Shown here: in pieces, positions 17,355-25,814 of the stretch
Layout of the letters: the number at the start of each line of letters is the position of its first letter
Numbering within the stretch: position 1 is the stretch's first letter
DNA from: Dryocola clanedunensis_A
Lineage (GTDB): Bacteria; Pseudomonadota; Gammaproteobacteria; Enterobacterales; Enterobacteriaceae
DNA length: 64,000 bases
NCBI GenBank assembly: GCA_038405435.1
Contig: JBBYHZ010000005.1
Direction: 5' to 3' (one strand)
Made by a program: the position numbers and the translations under genes
The notes under the pieces: generated by a model
What the model saw: only the letters and a program-made list of their open reading frames with translations
Told to the model about the DNA's origin: nothing
Databases searched by the model: none

Positions 17355-18362
17355 ATGCAGCCTATTCAGGGAGCCACGCCGCGCCCTCCGGGGGAACCCG
17401 CTCCCGCGCCATCCGTTGCCGGGGAGCAGCCGCTCTCTTCCGTGCAGCGAACCGTTCTGGAACGCCTGATTACGCGCATCGTTGCCGTCAGCCAGCAGCA
17501 GAGCGCAGAGCTGTGGGCCGGTCTGAAACACGATCTGGGCCTGAAGAACGAGGCGCCTCTGCTGTCGCGCCATTTCCCCGCTGCGGAACAGAACCTCAAC
17601 CAGCGCCTGACCAGCGCGCAGACAACCCATGCCACGCGCCAGATAGTCCAGCAGCTGAGCGAACTCCTGCCGCAGGGGAATAACCGCCAGGCCGTGAGCG
17701 ACTATATCCGCCAGCAGTTTGGACAGACGGCCCTTAGCCAGCTTACCCCCGAACAGTTAAAAAGCGTGCTGACGCTGCTGCAAAATAACCAGCTGGCTAT
17801 TCCCCAGCCGCAGCAGCGCCCGGCAACGGACCGTCCGTTACTGCCCGCAGAGCACAGCACGCTGAATCAGCAGGTGGCGAAGCTGACCGCCGCCACCGGG
17901 GAGTCCGGCAAGCAGATCTGGCAGTCCATGCTGGAGCTTAGCGGCGTGAAAACCGGCGAGCTGATCCCGGCGAAGCACTTTACGCTGCTGACCACCTGGC
18001 TTCAGGCTCGCCTATCCCTCAGCCAGCATTCCGCGCCGACGCTGCATACCATTCAGGCCGCGCTGAAGCAGCCGCTGGAGGCAGACGAGTGGAAAGAGAT
18101 AACCGACTATTCACAGCAGCGTTTCCAGGCCACGCCGCAGACCGTGCTGACCACAGCTCAGGTGCAGGATATTCTCAACCAGGTGTTCCTGAAGCGCGCC
18201 GAAAAACAGCACGTCGGGCCGATTGAAACCCAGAATATTCAGCCGGTGTATAATCCGTTTATCGCGCCGTTTATCGAACCGCTGAAGATTATTTCGGCGC
18301 GTCCGGGACTGGCATTGATTGCCCTGATCGTGGTGATGCTGCTGTTCTGGATGGTGGTGTAG
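17355..18362 (+). CDS. flk: Flagella biosynthesis regulator Flk
   Basis: A tail-anchored inner-membrane protein, 335 aa (331 in E. coli), that in Salmonella stops early secretion of FlgM before the rings are finished. The body is a soluble Gln- and Leu-rich segment with a Pro-rich N-terminus. One C-terminal helix, LALIALIVVMLLFWMVV, ends the protein. ATG 17355 has AAGGATC upstream. No other flagellar genes are in the window; the pdxB-flk location is conserved in enterics. Confidence 0.92.
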   Translation: MQPIQGATPRPPGEPAPAPSVAGEQPLSSVQRTVLERLITRIVAVSQQQSAELWAGLKHDLGLKNEAPLLSRHFPAAEQNLNQRLTSAQTTHATRQIVQQLSELLPQGNNRQAVSDYIRQQFGQTALSQLTPEQLKSVLTLLQNNQLAIPQPQQRPATDRPLLPAEHSTLNQQVAKLTAATGESGKQIWQSMLELSGVKTGELIPAKHFTLLTTWLQARLSLSQHSAPTLHTIQAALKQPLEADEWKEITDYSQQRFQATPQTVLTTAQVQDILNQVFLKRAEKQHVGPIETQNIQPVYNPFIAPFIEPLKIISARPGLALIALIVVMLLFWMVV

Positions 18363-18387
18363 TCCGGCTTTATCTGGTGGATGACGG

Positions 18388-19569
18388 CTATTTGCGGAAC
18401 GCGACCACCGTCACCACAATCCCCACTACAGCCGAAATCGCGCCTGCCAGGAACACCGACGGATAGCCCAGCGAGGTTGCCAGCAGGCCGGTCAGCGGCG
18501 CTGTCACCCCGTATGAGATATCCTGGAACGCGGCGTAGCCGCCCAGCGCCGTACCGCGAACCTGAGGCGGGACGCGCTTAACCACCTCAACGCCCAGCGC
18601 CGGGAAGATAAGCGAACAGCCGCTGCCGGTTAGCGCCGCGCCCAGCAGCGCAACCCAGGCGACCGGTGCCTGCCACAGCAGCAGTAAACCAACCGTTTCA
18701 ATGACCAGCGAAACCAGCGCCACCCGCACGCCGCCGAAGCGGTCAGGCATCCAGCCGAACAGCACGCGCATCAGCACAAACGCCCCGCCAAATGCGGTCA
18801 GCGTAAACCCTGCCCACGCCCATCCTTTTGAAACGAAATAGAGCGAAACAAAAGTCCCGATTACCGCAAAGCCCACGCCCTGCAGCGCCAGCCCGAGTCC
18901 CGGCTTCCAGATAAGCCCAATCACCGTCAGCATCGACGGGCGTTCGCCTTTATGCGCAGGCACGGCATGCACGCGTCCGTTGAACAGCCACCCAAGCAGC
19001 GGTAAAACGACGGTGGAGATGTCCAGCGCGATGAAGCCCCACTGGCTGTTGAGCATCAGCCCCAGCGGCGCACCGGCCGCCAGCGCGCCATAGATAGCCA
19101 TGCCGTTCCACGACATCACCTTGCCGGAACGCGCCGGGCCGACCAGCCCCATGCCCCACGTCAGCGTGCCGGTCAGCAGCTGGCTTTCGCCAAAGCCGAG
19201 GATCAGACGCCCGACGATGAGTATCCCAAACTTGATGGTGTTATCCACCGGCAGCAGCGCCGCCAGCAGGTAGGCCACGCCCGCCAGCGCGCAGGCAAAC
19301 ATCCCCTGCAGCGCGGTGCGCTTTGCCCCTTGCTGATCGGCCAGGCGCCCCGCATAGCCGCGCGTCAGCACCGTTGCCAGGAACTGAATACCCACGGCGA
19401 CGCCCACCATCAGATTGCCGTAGCCCAGCTGATGGTGAACAAACAGCGGAATGACGGGCAGCGGCAGGCCGACTGTCATGTAGGTCAGGAAAACGGCAAA
19501 GGCAATTTTGAACAGGGATTTATCCGCCGACTTCGGCTTCTTAAAATGAGAATCAATCGTTGCAGACAT
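18388..19569 (-). CDS. yfcJ: MFS transporter YfcJ
   Basis: A major facilitator of the YfcJ/YhhS subfamily, 393 aa, about 12 helices. The typical loop 2-3 motif reads GRLADQQGAKRTAL and the loop 8-9 copy GWMPDRFGGVRVAL. Relatives have been linked to arabinose efflux and glyphosate tolerance; the true substrate is not known. It is convergent with flk (25 nt apart). Two palindromes upstream may be operators. Confidence 0.92.
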   Translation of the reverse strand: MSATIDSHFKKPKSADKSLFKIAFAVFLTYMTVGLPLPVIPLFVHHQLGYGNLMVGVAVGIQFLATVLTRGYAGRLADQQGAKRTALQGMFACALAGVAYLLAALLPVDNTIKFGILIVGRLILGFGESQLLTGTLTWGMGLVGPARSGKVMSWNGMAIYGALAAGAPLGLMLNSQWGFIALDISTVVLPLLGWLFNGRVHAVPAHKGERPSMLTVIGLIWKPGLGLALQGVGFAVIGTFVSLYFVSKGWAWAGFTLTAFGGAFVLMRVLFGWMPDRFGGVRVALVSLVIETVGLLLLWQAPVAWVALLGAALTGSGCSLIFPALGVEVVKRVPPQVRGTALGGYAAFQDISYGVTAPLTGLLATSLGYPSVFLAGAISAVVGIVVTVVAFRK

Positions 19570-19623
19570 GCTGCTTACTCCATTGACAGCAGAGTAAGGC
19601 GGGGAATTCGCCGCGCCTCTCTA

Positions 19624-19637
19624 TCTGACAGGTCAGA
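19624..19637. promoter_or_regulatory. Palindrome upstream of yfcJ
   Basis: TCTGACAGGTCAGA, two 6-bp arms with a 2-nt spacer, 55 nt before the yfcJ start. It is probably an operator; no known consensus was matched with confidence. Confidence 0.35.
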
Positions 19638-19671
19638 TTAAAGGTGCGTTGGATGACGTTAAACGCTTACG

Positions 19672-19690
19672 CATTATCATTTTGATAATG
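19672..19690. promoter_or_regulatory. A/T-rich palindrome upstream of yfcJ
   Basis: CATTATCATTTTGATAATG, perfect 7-bp arms CATTATC and GATAATG. It fits the Fur 6-6-1-6 layout (NATWAT NATWAT N ATWATN) with one deviation, but matches the palindromic Fur consensus poorly base by base. It lies between the fabB terminator and yfcJ. Confidence 0.3.
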
Positions 19691-19743
19691 TTGAGGTCGG
19701 CATAGTGCCTTTATTCCCCCGGCGCGTCAACTTGTGTAAAGGC

Positions 19744-19773
19744 AAAAAAAACGGGGCGCCAGAGGCACCCCGC
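19744..19773 (-). terminator. fabB terminator
   Basis: On the minus strand a stem CGGGGTGCC/GGCGCCCCG followed by eight T. It lies 20 nt past the fabB stop. Confidence 0.88.
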
Positions 19774-19792
19774 TTACATGCTTAAGCGTTTG

Positions 19793-21013
19793 TTATGCGT
19801 CGATTTTACGCATAACCAGCGTGGCGTTGGTGCCACCGAAGCCGAAGCTGTTAGACATCACAGTATTCAGTTTCTTCTCTGTCGCTTCGGTCACGATGTT
19901 CAGGCCAACGGCCTTCTCGTCCAGCTGTTCAATGTTGATGCTTGGGGCGATAAAGCCGTGTTCGAGCATCAGCAGAGAGTAGATCGCTTCCTGTACGCCT
20001 GCGGCACCCAGAGAGTGGCCGGTCATCGCTTTGGTTGCGGACATAGACGGAGAGTTATCGCCGAAGACTTCACGAATTGCGCCCAGCTCTTTCACATCGC
20101 CAACCGGCGTGGAGGTCCCGTGGGTGTTCAGGTAGTCAATCGGGGTGTCAACGCCGTGCATTGCCATCTTCATGCAGCGCACTGCGCCTTCGCCTGATGG
20201 AGCAACCATGTCCGCGCCGTCGGACGTTGCGCCGTAGCCAACGATTTCAGCGTAGATGTGTGCGCCACGTGCCAGAGCGTGCTCCAGCTCTTCGACCACC
20301 ACCATGCCGCCGCCGCCTGCGATAACAAAACCGTCACGGTCTGCATCATAAGTACGGGAAGCCTTGGTTGGGTCTTCGTTGTATTTGGTGGACAGCGCGC
20401 CCATGGCGTCAAACTCACAGGCCATTTCCCAGCACAGCTCTTCGCCGCCGCCGGCAAACACGATGTCCTGTTTGCCCAGCTGGATCTGCTCAACAGCGTT
20501 ACCGATACAGTGTGCAGAAGTCGCACACGCGGAGCTGATGGAGTAGTTCACACCGTGAATTTTGAAAGGTGTTGCGAGGCAGGCAGAAACGCCGGAGCCC
20601 ATCGCTTTAGTCACCACATAAGGCCCTACCGCTTTCAGGCCGCGCGGGCTACGCATTGCGTCAGCACCGAACACCTGGTAGCGAGGGGAGCCGCCGCCGG
20701 AACCTGCAATCAGGCCGACACGCGGGTTATTCTGATAAGCTTCATCGCTGAGACCGGCGTCCTGAATAGCCTGTTCCATGGACAGGTAAGCGTAGATGGA
20801 TGCATCGCTCATGAAACGCACAATTTTGCGATCGATGAGACCGGTGGTGTCCAGCTTGACGTTACCCCACACGTGGCTACGCATGCCGGAGTCTTTCAAC
20901 TCCTGAGAGAAGGTGATCCCTGAGCGTCCTTCACGCAGAGATGCCAGGACTTCCTGCTGGTTATTACCAATGCTGGAAACGATGCCCAGGCCAGTAATCA
21001 CTGCACGTTTCAT
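19793..21013 (-). CDS. fabB: 3-oxoacyl-ACP synthase I
   Basis: The elongating condensing enzyme needed for unsaturated fatty acids. 406 aa, as in E. coli. The catalytic triad is C163 (SISSACATSAHC), H298 (NTHGTSTPVGD) and H333 (MTGHSLGAAG). It is monocistronic, with FabR and FadR sites upstream and a strong terminator downstream. Confidence 0.98.
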   Translation of the reverse strand: MKRAVITGLGIVSSIGNNQQEVLASLREGRSGITFSQELKDSGMRSHVWGNVKLDTTGLIDRKIVRFMSDASIYAYLSMEQAIQDAGLSDEAYQNNPRVGLIAGSGGGSPRYQVFGADAMRSPRGLKAVGPYVVTKAMGSGVSACLATPFKIHGVNYSISSACATSAHCIGNAVEQIQLGKQDIVFAGGGEELCWEMACEFDAMGALSTKYNEDPTKASRTYDADRDGFVIAGGGGMVVVEELEHALARGAHIYAEIVGYGATSDGADMVAPSGEGAVRCMKMAMHGVDTPIDYLNTHGTSTPVGDVKELGAIREVFGDNSPSMSATKAMTGHSLGAAGVQEAIYSLLMLEHGFIAPSINIEQLDEKAVGLNIVTEATEKKLNTVMSNSFGFGGTNATLVMRKIDA

Positions 21014-21058
21014 TCAATACCTCTTCCACTGCACTATTAGGATTTCGACTGGCACAAT

Positions 21059-21076
21059 AGCGTACACTTGTACGCC
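21059..21076. promoter_or_regulatory. FabR operator of fabB
   Basis: AGCGTACACTTGTACGCC, nearly identical to the FabR palindrome AGCGTACACGTGTACGCT known upstream of fabA and fabB. It lies 45 nt before the fabB start. FabR represses fabB in response to the unsaturated/saturated acyl balance. Confidence 0.8.
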
Positions 21077-21077
21077 G

Positions 21078-21094
21078 AACAAGTCCGATCAGCG
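21078..21094. promoter_or_regulatory. FadR site of fabB
   Basis: AACAAGTCCGATCAGCG resembles the FadR operator AACAGGTCNGACCAGTT. It sits directly beyond the FabR site, as in E. coli, where FadR activates fabB. Confidence 0.6.
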
Positions 21095-21169
21095 AAATCG
21101 GCCCGAAATTTGCGCCGCTTCGCACACATCGTTATGATCCTTTCACAGCCTGCCAGACGAGTAACTTAC

Positions 21170-23170
21170 GTGAAACACTCCCCTATACAATCCGCCAGCC
21201 TTGGCTTTAACGAAGAGGGTACACCTGTATCCCGAGAATTCGACGATGTGTACTTCTCTAATGATAATGGACTGGAAGAAACTCGTTATGTCTTTCTTGA
21301 GGGAAATCGTCTGTCAGAGCGCTTTGCCACGCATGACCGCCCGCTGTTTGTGGTTGGCGAAAGCGGGTTCGGCACCGGGCTTAACTTCCTGACTTTATGG
21401 CAGGCCTTCGATGAATTTTGCCAGAAACAGCCTGATGCCACGCTGCGGCGTCTGCACTTCATCAGTTTCGAAAAATTCCCGCTCACGGCAGCGGATTTAC
21501 AGACCGCCCACGGCCACTGGCCAGAATTGGCTGAATTTGCTTCCGAGCTACAAAAAAACTGGCCGCAGCCTTTTTCTGGCTGCCATCGCCTGCTGCTGGC
21601 GGGAGGCCGAATCACGCTCGATCTGTGGTTTGGGGATATTAACGATCTTATCCCCCAGCTGGATGACACCTTAACGAAGCAGGTTGATGCCTGGTTCCTG
21701 GACGGCTTTGCTCCGTCGAAAAACCCGGATATGTGGACGCCCCAGCTGTTCAATGCCATGGCGAAGCTGGCTCGTCCGGGCGGTACCCTGGCCACCTTTA
21801 CCTGCGCTGGCTTCGTGCGCCGGGGGCTTATCGACGCGGGCTTTACGATGTTCAAAACCAAAGGCTTCGGGCGTAAGCGCACGATGCTGACCGGGATCAT
21901 GGAGCAGGAACTTCCTCTCCGCTTACAGACGCCGTGGTTTAACCGTCCGCCCGCCCAGGGTAAAGAGGTCGCGATAGTGGGCGGAGGGATTGCCAGCGCC
22001 CTGCTCTCCCTGTCATTACTTCGGCGCGGCTGGCAGGTGGCGCTCTACTGCGAAGACGACGAACCGGCGCTTGGCGCATCCGGCAATCGCCAGGGTGCCC
22101 TCTATCCTCTTCTGAGCACTCACGACGCATCGCTGACGGACTTCTTCGCCACGGCCTTCACCTTCGCCCGCCGTCTTTACGATGCGCTGCCCGTTGAGTT
22201 CGACCGCGACTGGTGCGGCGTCACCCAGCTTGGCTGGGATGAGCGAAGCCGCCATAAAATCGAGCAGATGCTGAGCCTTGAGTTCCCTGAAGGTATCGCC
22301 CGCGCCGTGGATGAACAAACCGTTACCGAAATCAGCGGCGTTCCGACAGGCTGTGGCGGCATCACTTATCCGCTGGGCGGCTGGCTTTGTCCCGCGCAGC
22401 TGACCGCTGGCGCTATTGAACTTGCCCGTAAGCAGGGGCTGAAAGTGCATTTTGGTCATCACGTGAATAAGCTGATTAAAGCTGAAGATGTCTGGCAGCT
22501 GGAGTTTTCCGGGCAGCCGACTCGGCGGCATAGCGCCGTAGTGCTGGCTAACGGGCACAAGGTTAACCATTTCTCGCAGGCAGAAAAGCTGCCGGTGTCT
22601 GCGGTTGGCGGCCAGGTGAGCCATATCCCCACCGGCCCGGCGCTATCCTCGCTCCGCCAGGTTCTGTGCTACGACGGCTACCTGACGCCGCAAAACCCGG
22701 CGAACCAGCAGCACTGCATCGGGGCGAGCTACCATCGCGGCGTGGAGGATATGCAGTACAACGAGGAAGACCAGCGGCAGAATCGCCAGCGGCTTATTAA
22801 CTGCCTGCCTGAGCAGGGCTGGCCGCAGGAGGTAGATGTTTCTGCTGGTAACGCCCGCTGCGGCGTGCGCTGCGCCTCGCGCGACCATTTGCCGCTTATC
22901 GGCAGCGTGCCGGATTATGAGCAGACGCTGGAAAGCTACGCGGGGCTGGTGCACAGCAAAGAGAACGCGGTGAACGCACCGGTCTATGGAAATCTCTTTA
23001 TGCTCGCCGGGCTGGGTTCAAGAGGATTGTGCTCTGCCCCGCTGGCGGCGGAAGTTTTAGCCGCGCAGATGAGCAACGAGCCGATACCGCTGGATAGCGC
23101 AACGCTTGCGGCGATTAACCCGAATCGGTTCTGGGTACGGAAGCTGTTGAAAGGCAGAGAGGTTAAATAA
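21170..23170 (+). CDS. mnmC: Bifunctional tRNA mnm5s2U biosynthesis protein MnmC
   Basis: Finishes 5-methylaminomethyl-2-thiouridine at wobble position 34 of tRNA. 666 aa (668 in E. coli). The N-terminal half is an SAM methyltransferase (VGESGFGTGLNFLTLW; DAWFLDGFAPSKNPDMW). The C-terminal half is an FAD oxidase (VAIVGGGIASALLSLSLL; GLGSRGLCSAPL) that removes the carboxymethyl group. I start at GTG 21170 (MKHSPIQ), the start type used in E. coli; an upstream ATG at 21068 would overlap the fabB control sites. Confidence 0.95.
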   Translation: MKHSPIQSASLGFNEEGTPVSREFDDVYFSNDNGLEETRYVFLEGNRLSERFATHDRPLFVVGESGFGTGLNFLTLWQAFDEFCQKQPDATLRRLHFISFEKFPLTAADLQTAHGHWPELAEFASELQKNWPQPFSGCHRLLLAGGRITLDLWFGDINDLIPQLDDTLTKQVDAWFLDGFAPSKNPDMWTPQLFNAMAKLARPGGTLATFTCAGFVRRGLIDAGFTMFKTKGFGRKRTMLTGIMEQELPLRLQTPWFNRPPAQGKEVAIVGGGIASALLSLSLLRRGWQVALYCEDDEPALGASGNRQGALYPLLSTHDASLTDFFATAFTFARRLYDALPVEFDRDWCGVTQLGWDERSRHKIEQMLSLEFPEGIARAVDEQTVTEISGVPTGCGGITYPLGGWLCPAQLTAGAIELARKQGLKVHFGHHVNKLIKAEDVWQLEFSGQPTRRHSAVVLANGHKVNHFSQAEKLPVSAVGGQVSHIPTGPALSSLRQVLCYDGYLTPQNPANQQHCIGASYHRGVEDMQYNEEDQRQNRQRLINCLPEQGWPQEVDVSAGNARCGVRCASRDHLPLIGSVPDYEQTLESYAGLVHSKENAVNAPVYGNLFMLAGLGSRGLCSAPLAAEVLAAQMSNEPIPLDSATLAAINPNRFWVRKLLKGREVK

Positions 23171-23174
23171 CTTC

Positions 23175-23303
23175 GTCGGATGACGCTGCGCTTATCCGAC
23201 CTACCATAATGGCGGGTTATGGGTGAATTTTTCGGTTGACGCCGCGCTTATCCGACCTGGCGGACGGATGCTGTAGGGTGGATAAGCGGCAGCGTCATCC
23301 ACC
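23175..23303. repeat. Three REP-like palindromes between mnmC and yfcL
   Basis: 23175-23204 (GTCGGATGACGC to TTATCCGACCTAC), 23233-23260 (a degraded copy with CGCGCTTATCCGACC) and 23273-23303 (GTAGGGTGGATAAGCG to GTCATCCACC). Both end types, GTCGGAT and GGTGGAT, occur together. They fill the gap between two convergent transcription units. Confidence 0.75.
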
Positions 23304-23305
23304 GG

Positions 23306-23584
23306 TTACTTAAACTCGGCCTGCTTATACAAATTATCCCACATCCCCAGCACCAGGGACTGGTCGCGCGGGGAGAGCTCGCCCGCCTGAATCGCTTTTT
23401 CCAGACTGCTGGAAACGGCCGTATGCAGCGCCTGCGGGGAGTGGTCTTCGCCGTGTTCTATTTCGGCCACGGCCAGGGTGAGGTGGCCACGCAGATATCC
23501 GCTGGCGAACAGCTCGTCATCACTGGCCACTTCAACCATTCCATCAATCAGCGCCAGAATGCGTGTTTCAAATTCCGCGATCAT
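23306..23584 (-). CDS. yfcL: YfcL family protein
   Basis: A small acidic cytosolic protein of 92 aa, the same length as E. coli YfcL. The conserved core reads DDELFASGYLRGHLTLAVAE and LSPRDQSLVLGMWDNL. Function is unknown. It is the last gene of the prmB-aroC-mepA-yfcA-epmC-yfcL series, 27 nt after epmC. Confidence 0.9.
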   Translation of the reverse strand: MIAEFETRILALIDGMVEVASDDELFASGYLRGHLTLAVAEIEHGEDHSPQALHTAVSSSLEKAIQAGELSPRDQSLVLGMWDNLYKQAEFK

Positions 23585-23611
23585 CGTACGTCTTTCCTCA
23601 TTTGCAGGTAA

Positions 23612-24175
23612 TTAGTTTAGATCTTCCGGCCACGGGAACAGCTCTGCTGTCACCGGCGGCGTTTTATAATAGTCACGAAGCGCCGCCATCAGGCGCGCCG
23701 GGCGTTCAGGGATGCCCTGCTCCAGATAAATCATCACCTGGGCATGTACACGACGCTGGAACGCAATTCTGTCCGGGTCGACGTCGCCGCTTAAGTTGTC
23801 GCAGCTGACGTTAAACGGGAAGCCCGCCGCCACGCAGAGCAGCCACTCCAGCGCCTGCGGCTTAACCTCCACGTCTTCAAACCTGCTCTGCGTTTCGGCA
23901 TCACGGCCGTCCGGGCAGTACCAGTAACCGAAATCCACCAGCTCACGGCGGGCTTTCCCCGCGATGCACCAGTGCGAAATCTCATGCATCCCGCTTGCGT
24001 AGTAGCCGTGGGCGAACACCACACGGTTGTACGGCAGCTCTTCGTCTGCGGGAAGATAGATCGGTTCGTCGTCGCCTTTAATCAGACGGGTATTAAAATC
24101 ATCTTTAAAACAGCCGTCGAAGATATCGATCAGCTGCTGATAGTGGTGTTCAGTCGTCATACTTGCTGTAGTCAT
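23612..24175 (-). CDS. epmC: Elongation factor P hydroxylase EpmC
   Basis: Hydroxylates the beta-lysylated Lys34 of EF-P, the last step after EpmA and EpmB. 187 aa (182 in E. coli, YfcM). The metal motif HEISHW with the following KARRELVDFGYWYCPDGRD is plain. The ATG at 24175 lies 1 nt past the yfcA stop, with GGGGAT upstream; an in-frame ATG at 24160 would give the E. coli length. epmA and epmB are not in this window. Confidence 0.93.
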   Translation of the reverse strand: MTTASMTTEHHYQQLIDIFDGCFKDDFNTRLIKGDDEPIYLPADEELPYNRVVFAHGYYASGMHEISHWCIAGKARRELVDFGYWYCPDGRDAETQSRFEDVEVKPQALEWLLCVAAGFPFNVSCDNLSGDVDPDRIAFQRRVHAQVMIYLEQGIPERPARLMAALRDYYKTPPVTAELFPWPEDLN

Positions 24176-24176
24176 C

Positions 24177-24974
24177 TCATGCTATCCCCATCCAGTGGAG
24201 GATCTCCGTTCCGTGGCTGTCGAATAATAGTTTGGCACTCATCACCGCCGATACGATCACGATCATCGGCCGGATGAGCTTCTGCCCTTTGCTTAATACC
24301 AGGCGCGAACCCATGCGCGCGCCCAAAAATTGCCCGGCCATCATCACAAAGCCGGTACCCCAAATCACCTTCCCGCCGATGATAAACAACAGCAGCCCGC
24401 CAAGGTTAGACGTGGCGTTCAGCACTTTGGCGTGAGCGGTAGATTTTGCCAGGTTGAAGCCGCACAGCGTAACAAACGCCAGGGCGTAAAACGAACCGGC
24501 GCCTGGCCCAAAAAATCCGTCATAGAATCCAACGCAGCCACCGGCGACCAGCGCAAACGGCAGGCCGTACAGGCGGCGCTGGCGATCTTCTTCCCCCAGC
24601 TTCGGCATCAGCAGGAAGTACAGGCCAATGCCGATAACCAGCAGCGGCAGGATCTGACGTAATAAGTCTGATTTGACGTGCTGCACCAGCAGCGCGCCGG
24701 TCATTGACCCGATGAAGGTCATCAGAATATTGAGCTTCTGATCCGCAAGGCTGACAACTTTTCGGCGAATAAAATAGAGCGAGGAGGAGACCGACCCGCC
24801 GCAGGCCTGAAGCTTATTGGTCGCCAGCGCGTGGGCCGGAGACATTCCGGCGGCCAGCAGCGCGGGCACGGTCAACAGGCCGCCGCCGCCCGCCAGCGCA
24901 TCAATAAACCCCGCCAGCAGCGCGACAAAGAACAGCGTCACCAGCATCAGGGGAGAAACTAAAAACCATTCCAT
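24177..24974 (-). CDS. yfcA: TSUP-family membrane transporter YfcA
   Basis: A TauE/SafE (sulfite exporter) family inner-membrane protein, 265 aa, with about eight helices in two repeats. The first repeat opens GFIDALAGGGGLLTVPALL and the second GCVGFYDGFFGPGAGSFYALAF, the typical glycine-rich pair. Relatives move organosulfur or organic anions; the substrate is not known. It is in the aroC operon, 11 nt after mepA. Confidence 0.92.
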   Translation of the reverse strand: MEWFLVSPLMLVTLFFVALLAGFIDALAGGGGLLTVPALLAAGMSPAHALATNKLQACGGSVSSSLYFIRRKVVSLADQKLNILMTFIGSMTGALLVQHVKSDLLRQILPLLVIGIGLYFLLMPKLGEEDRQRRLYGLPFALVAGGCVGFYDGFFGPGAGSFYALAFVTLCGFNLAKSTAHAKVLNATSNLGGLLLFIIGGKVIWGTGFVMMAGQFLGARMGSRLVLSKGQKLIRPMIVIVSAVMSAKLLFDSHGTEILHWMGIA

Positions 24975-24985
24975 GAGGGTATCCG

Positions 24986-25810
24986 TCAGATTTCGTGATT
25001 ATCCAGCAGGGCCTGACAAGAGGCCGGTATCGGCGGCGGCGTTTTCTTTTTCGGCGGCTTGCTGCCCGGCGGCGGTGGCTGGAACCAGCTTTGCAGTTCG
25101 GCTCCACAGCCGTCGCCGGGAGGCGGCAGCGGCTGATCGACGCACTCGAGGCTGTCTGCCGGACAGCGCAGACGAACGTGCATATGGGCGCGGTGGGCAA
25201 ACCACGGACGTACCTTACGCAGCCAGTCGCGATCCGCACCGGCATCCAGACAAAGCTGCTGTTTGATAGCCGGATTGACGAAGATGCGCGTGACGTCGTT
25301 ATCTTTCGCGGCAAGTTTGATCAGGCTGTCGATTTCCGGCTGCCACAAACGCTGGATAACGTGTTTATCGTCGCTTGCGACTAAATCCAGCGCCTGCGGC
25401 CTGAGCAGCTGGGCCGAAGTCCAGCGCGTTTTCGGCAGCTGCAGGAAAATATCTACGTCCAGCCCGGTCTGATGGCTGGCGTGTCCTGAACTGAAGCGCC
25501 CGCCTGCGGCCATGCCCATATCGCCAATCAGCACCGTGCCCAGCCCAAGCTGGTGAACCTGGCTGCTCAGCCGCTGGATAAACATCACCAGATCCGGATG
25601 GCCGAAGTAGCGGCGCTGATCCTGACGCATAATCTGGTAGTTAGCATCTTCAGGCGGCAGCCCGTGAGCGCCAACGATGCAGCCGTTGGCAAAAGAGCCG
25701 ATAGACTGCGCGCTGCCCGCCACGGGATGGGTGATTTTTTGCCACGGGGTGGCAGCAAAAGTTACGCTGCTGGCAACGAGCGCCAGCAGACCGACGAGCG
25801 CTTTTTTCAT
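24986..25810 (-). CDS. mepA: Penicillin-insensitive murein DD-endopeptidase MepA
   Basis: A periplasmic zinc peptidase (M74) that cuts D-Ala-mDAP cross-links. 274 aa, as in E. coli. The signal peptide (1-19) ends TFA. Metal ligands are visible: H113 and D120 in HASHQTGLDVD, and H211 in HRAHMHVRL. It has a Pro/Lys-rich C-terminal tail. It lies 4 nt after aroC. Confidence 0.96.
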   Translation of the reverse strand: MKKALVGLLALVASSVTFAATPWQKITHPVAGSAQSIGSFANGCIVGAHGLPPEDANYQIMRQDQRRYFGHPDLVMFIQRLSSQVHQLGLGTVLIGDMGMAAGGRFSSGHASHQTGLDVDIFLQLPKTRWTSAQLLRPQALDLVASDDKHVIQRLWQPEIDSLIKLAAKDNDVTRIFVNPAIKQQLCLDAGADRDWLRKVRPWFAHRAHMHVRLRCPADSLECVDQPLPPPGDGCGAELQSWFQPPPPGSKPPKKKTPPPIPASCQALLDNHEI

Positions 25811-25814
25811 CGTA

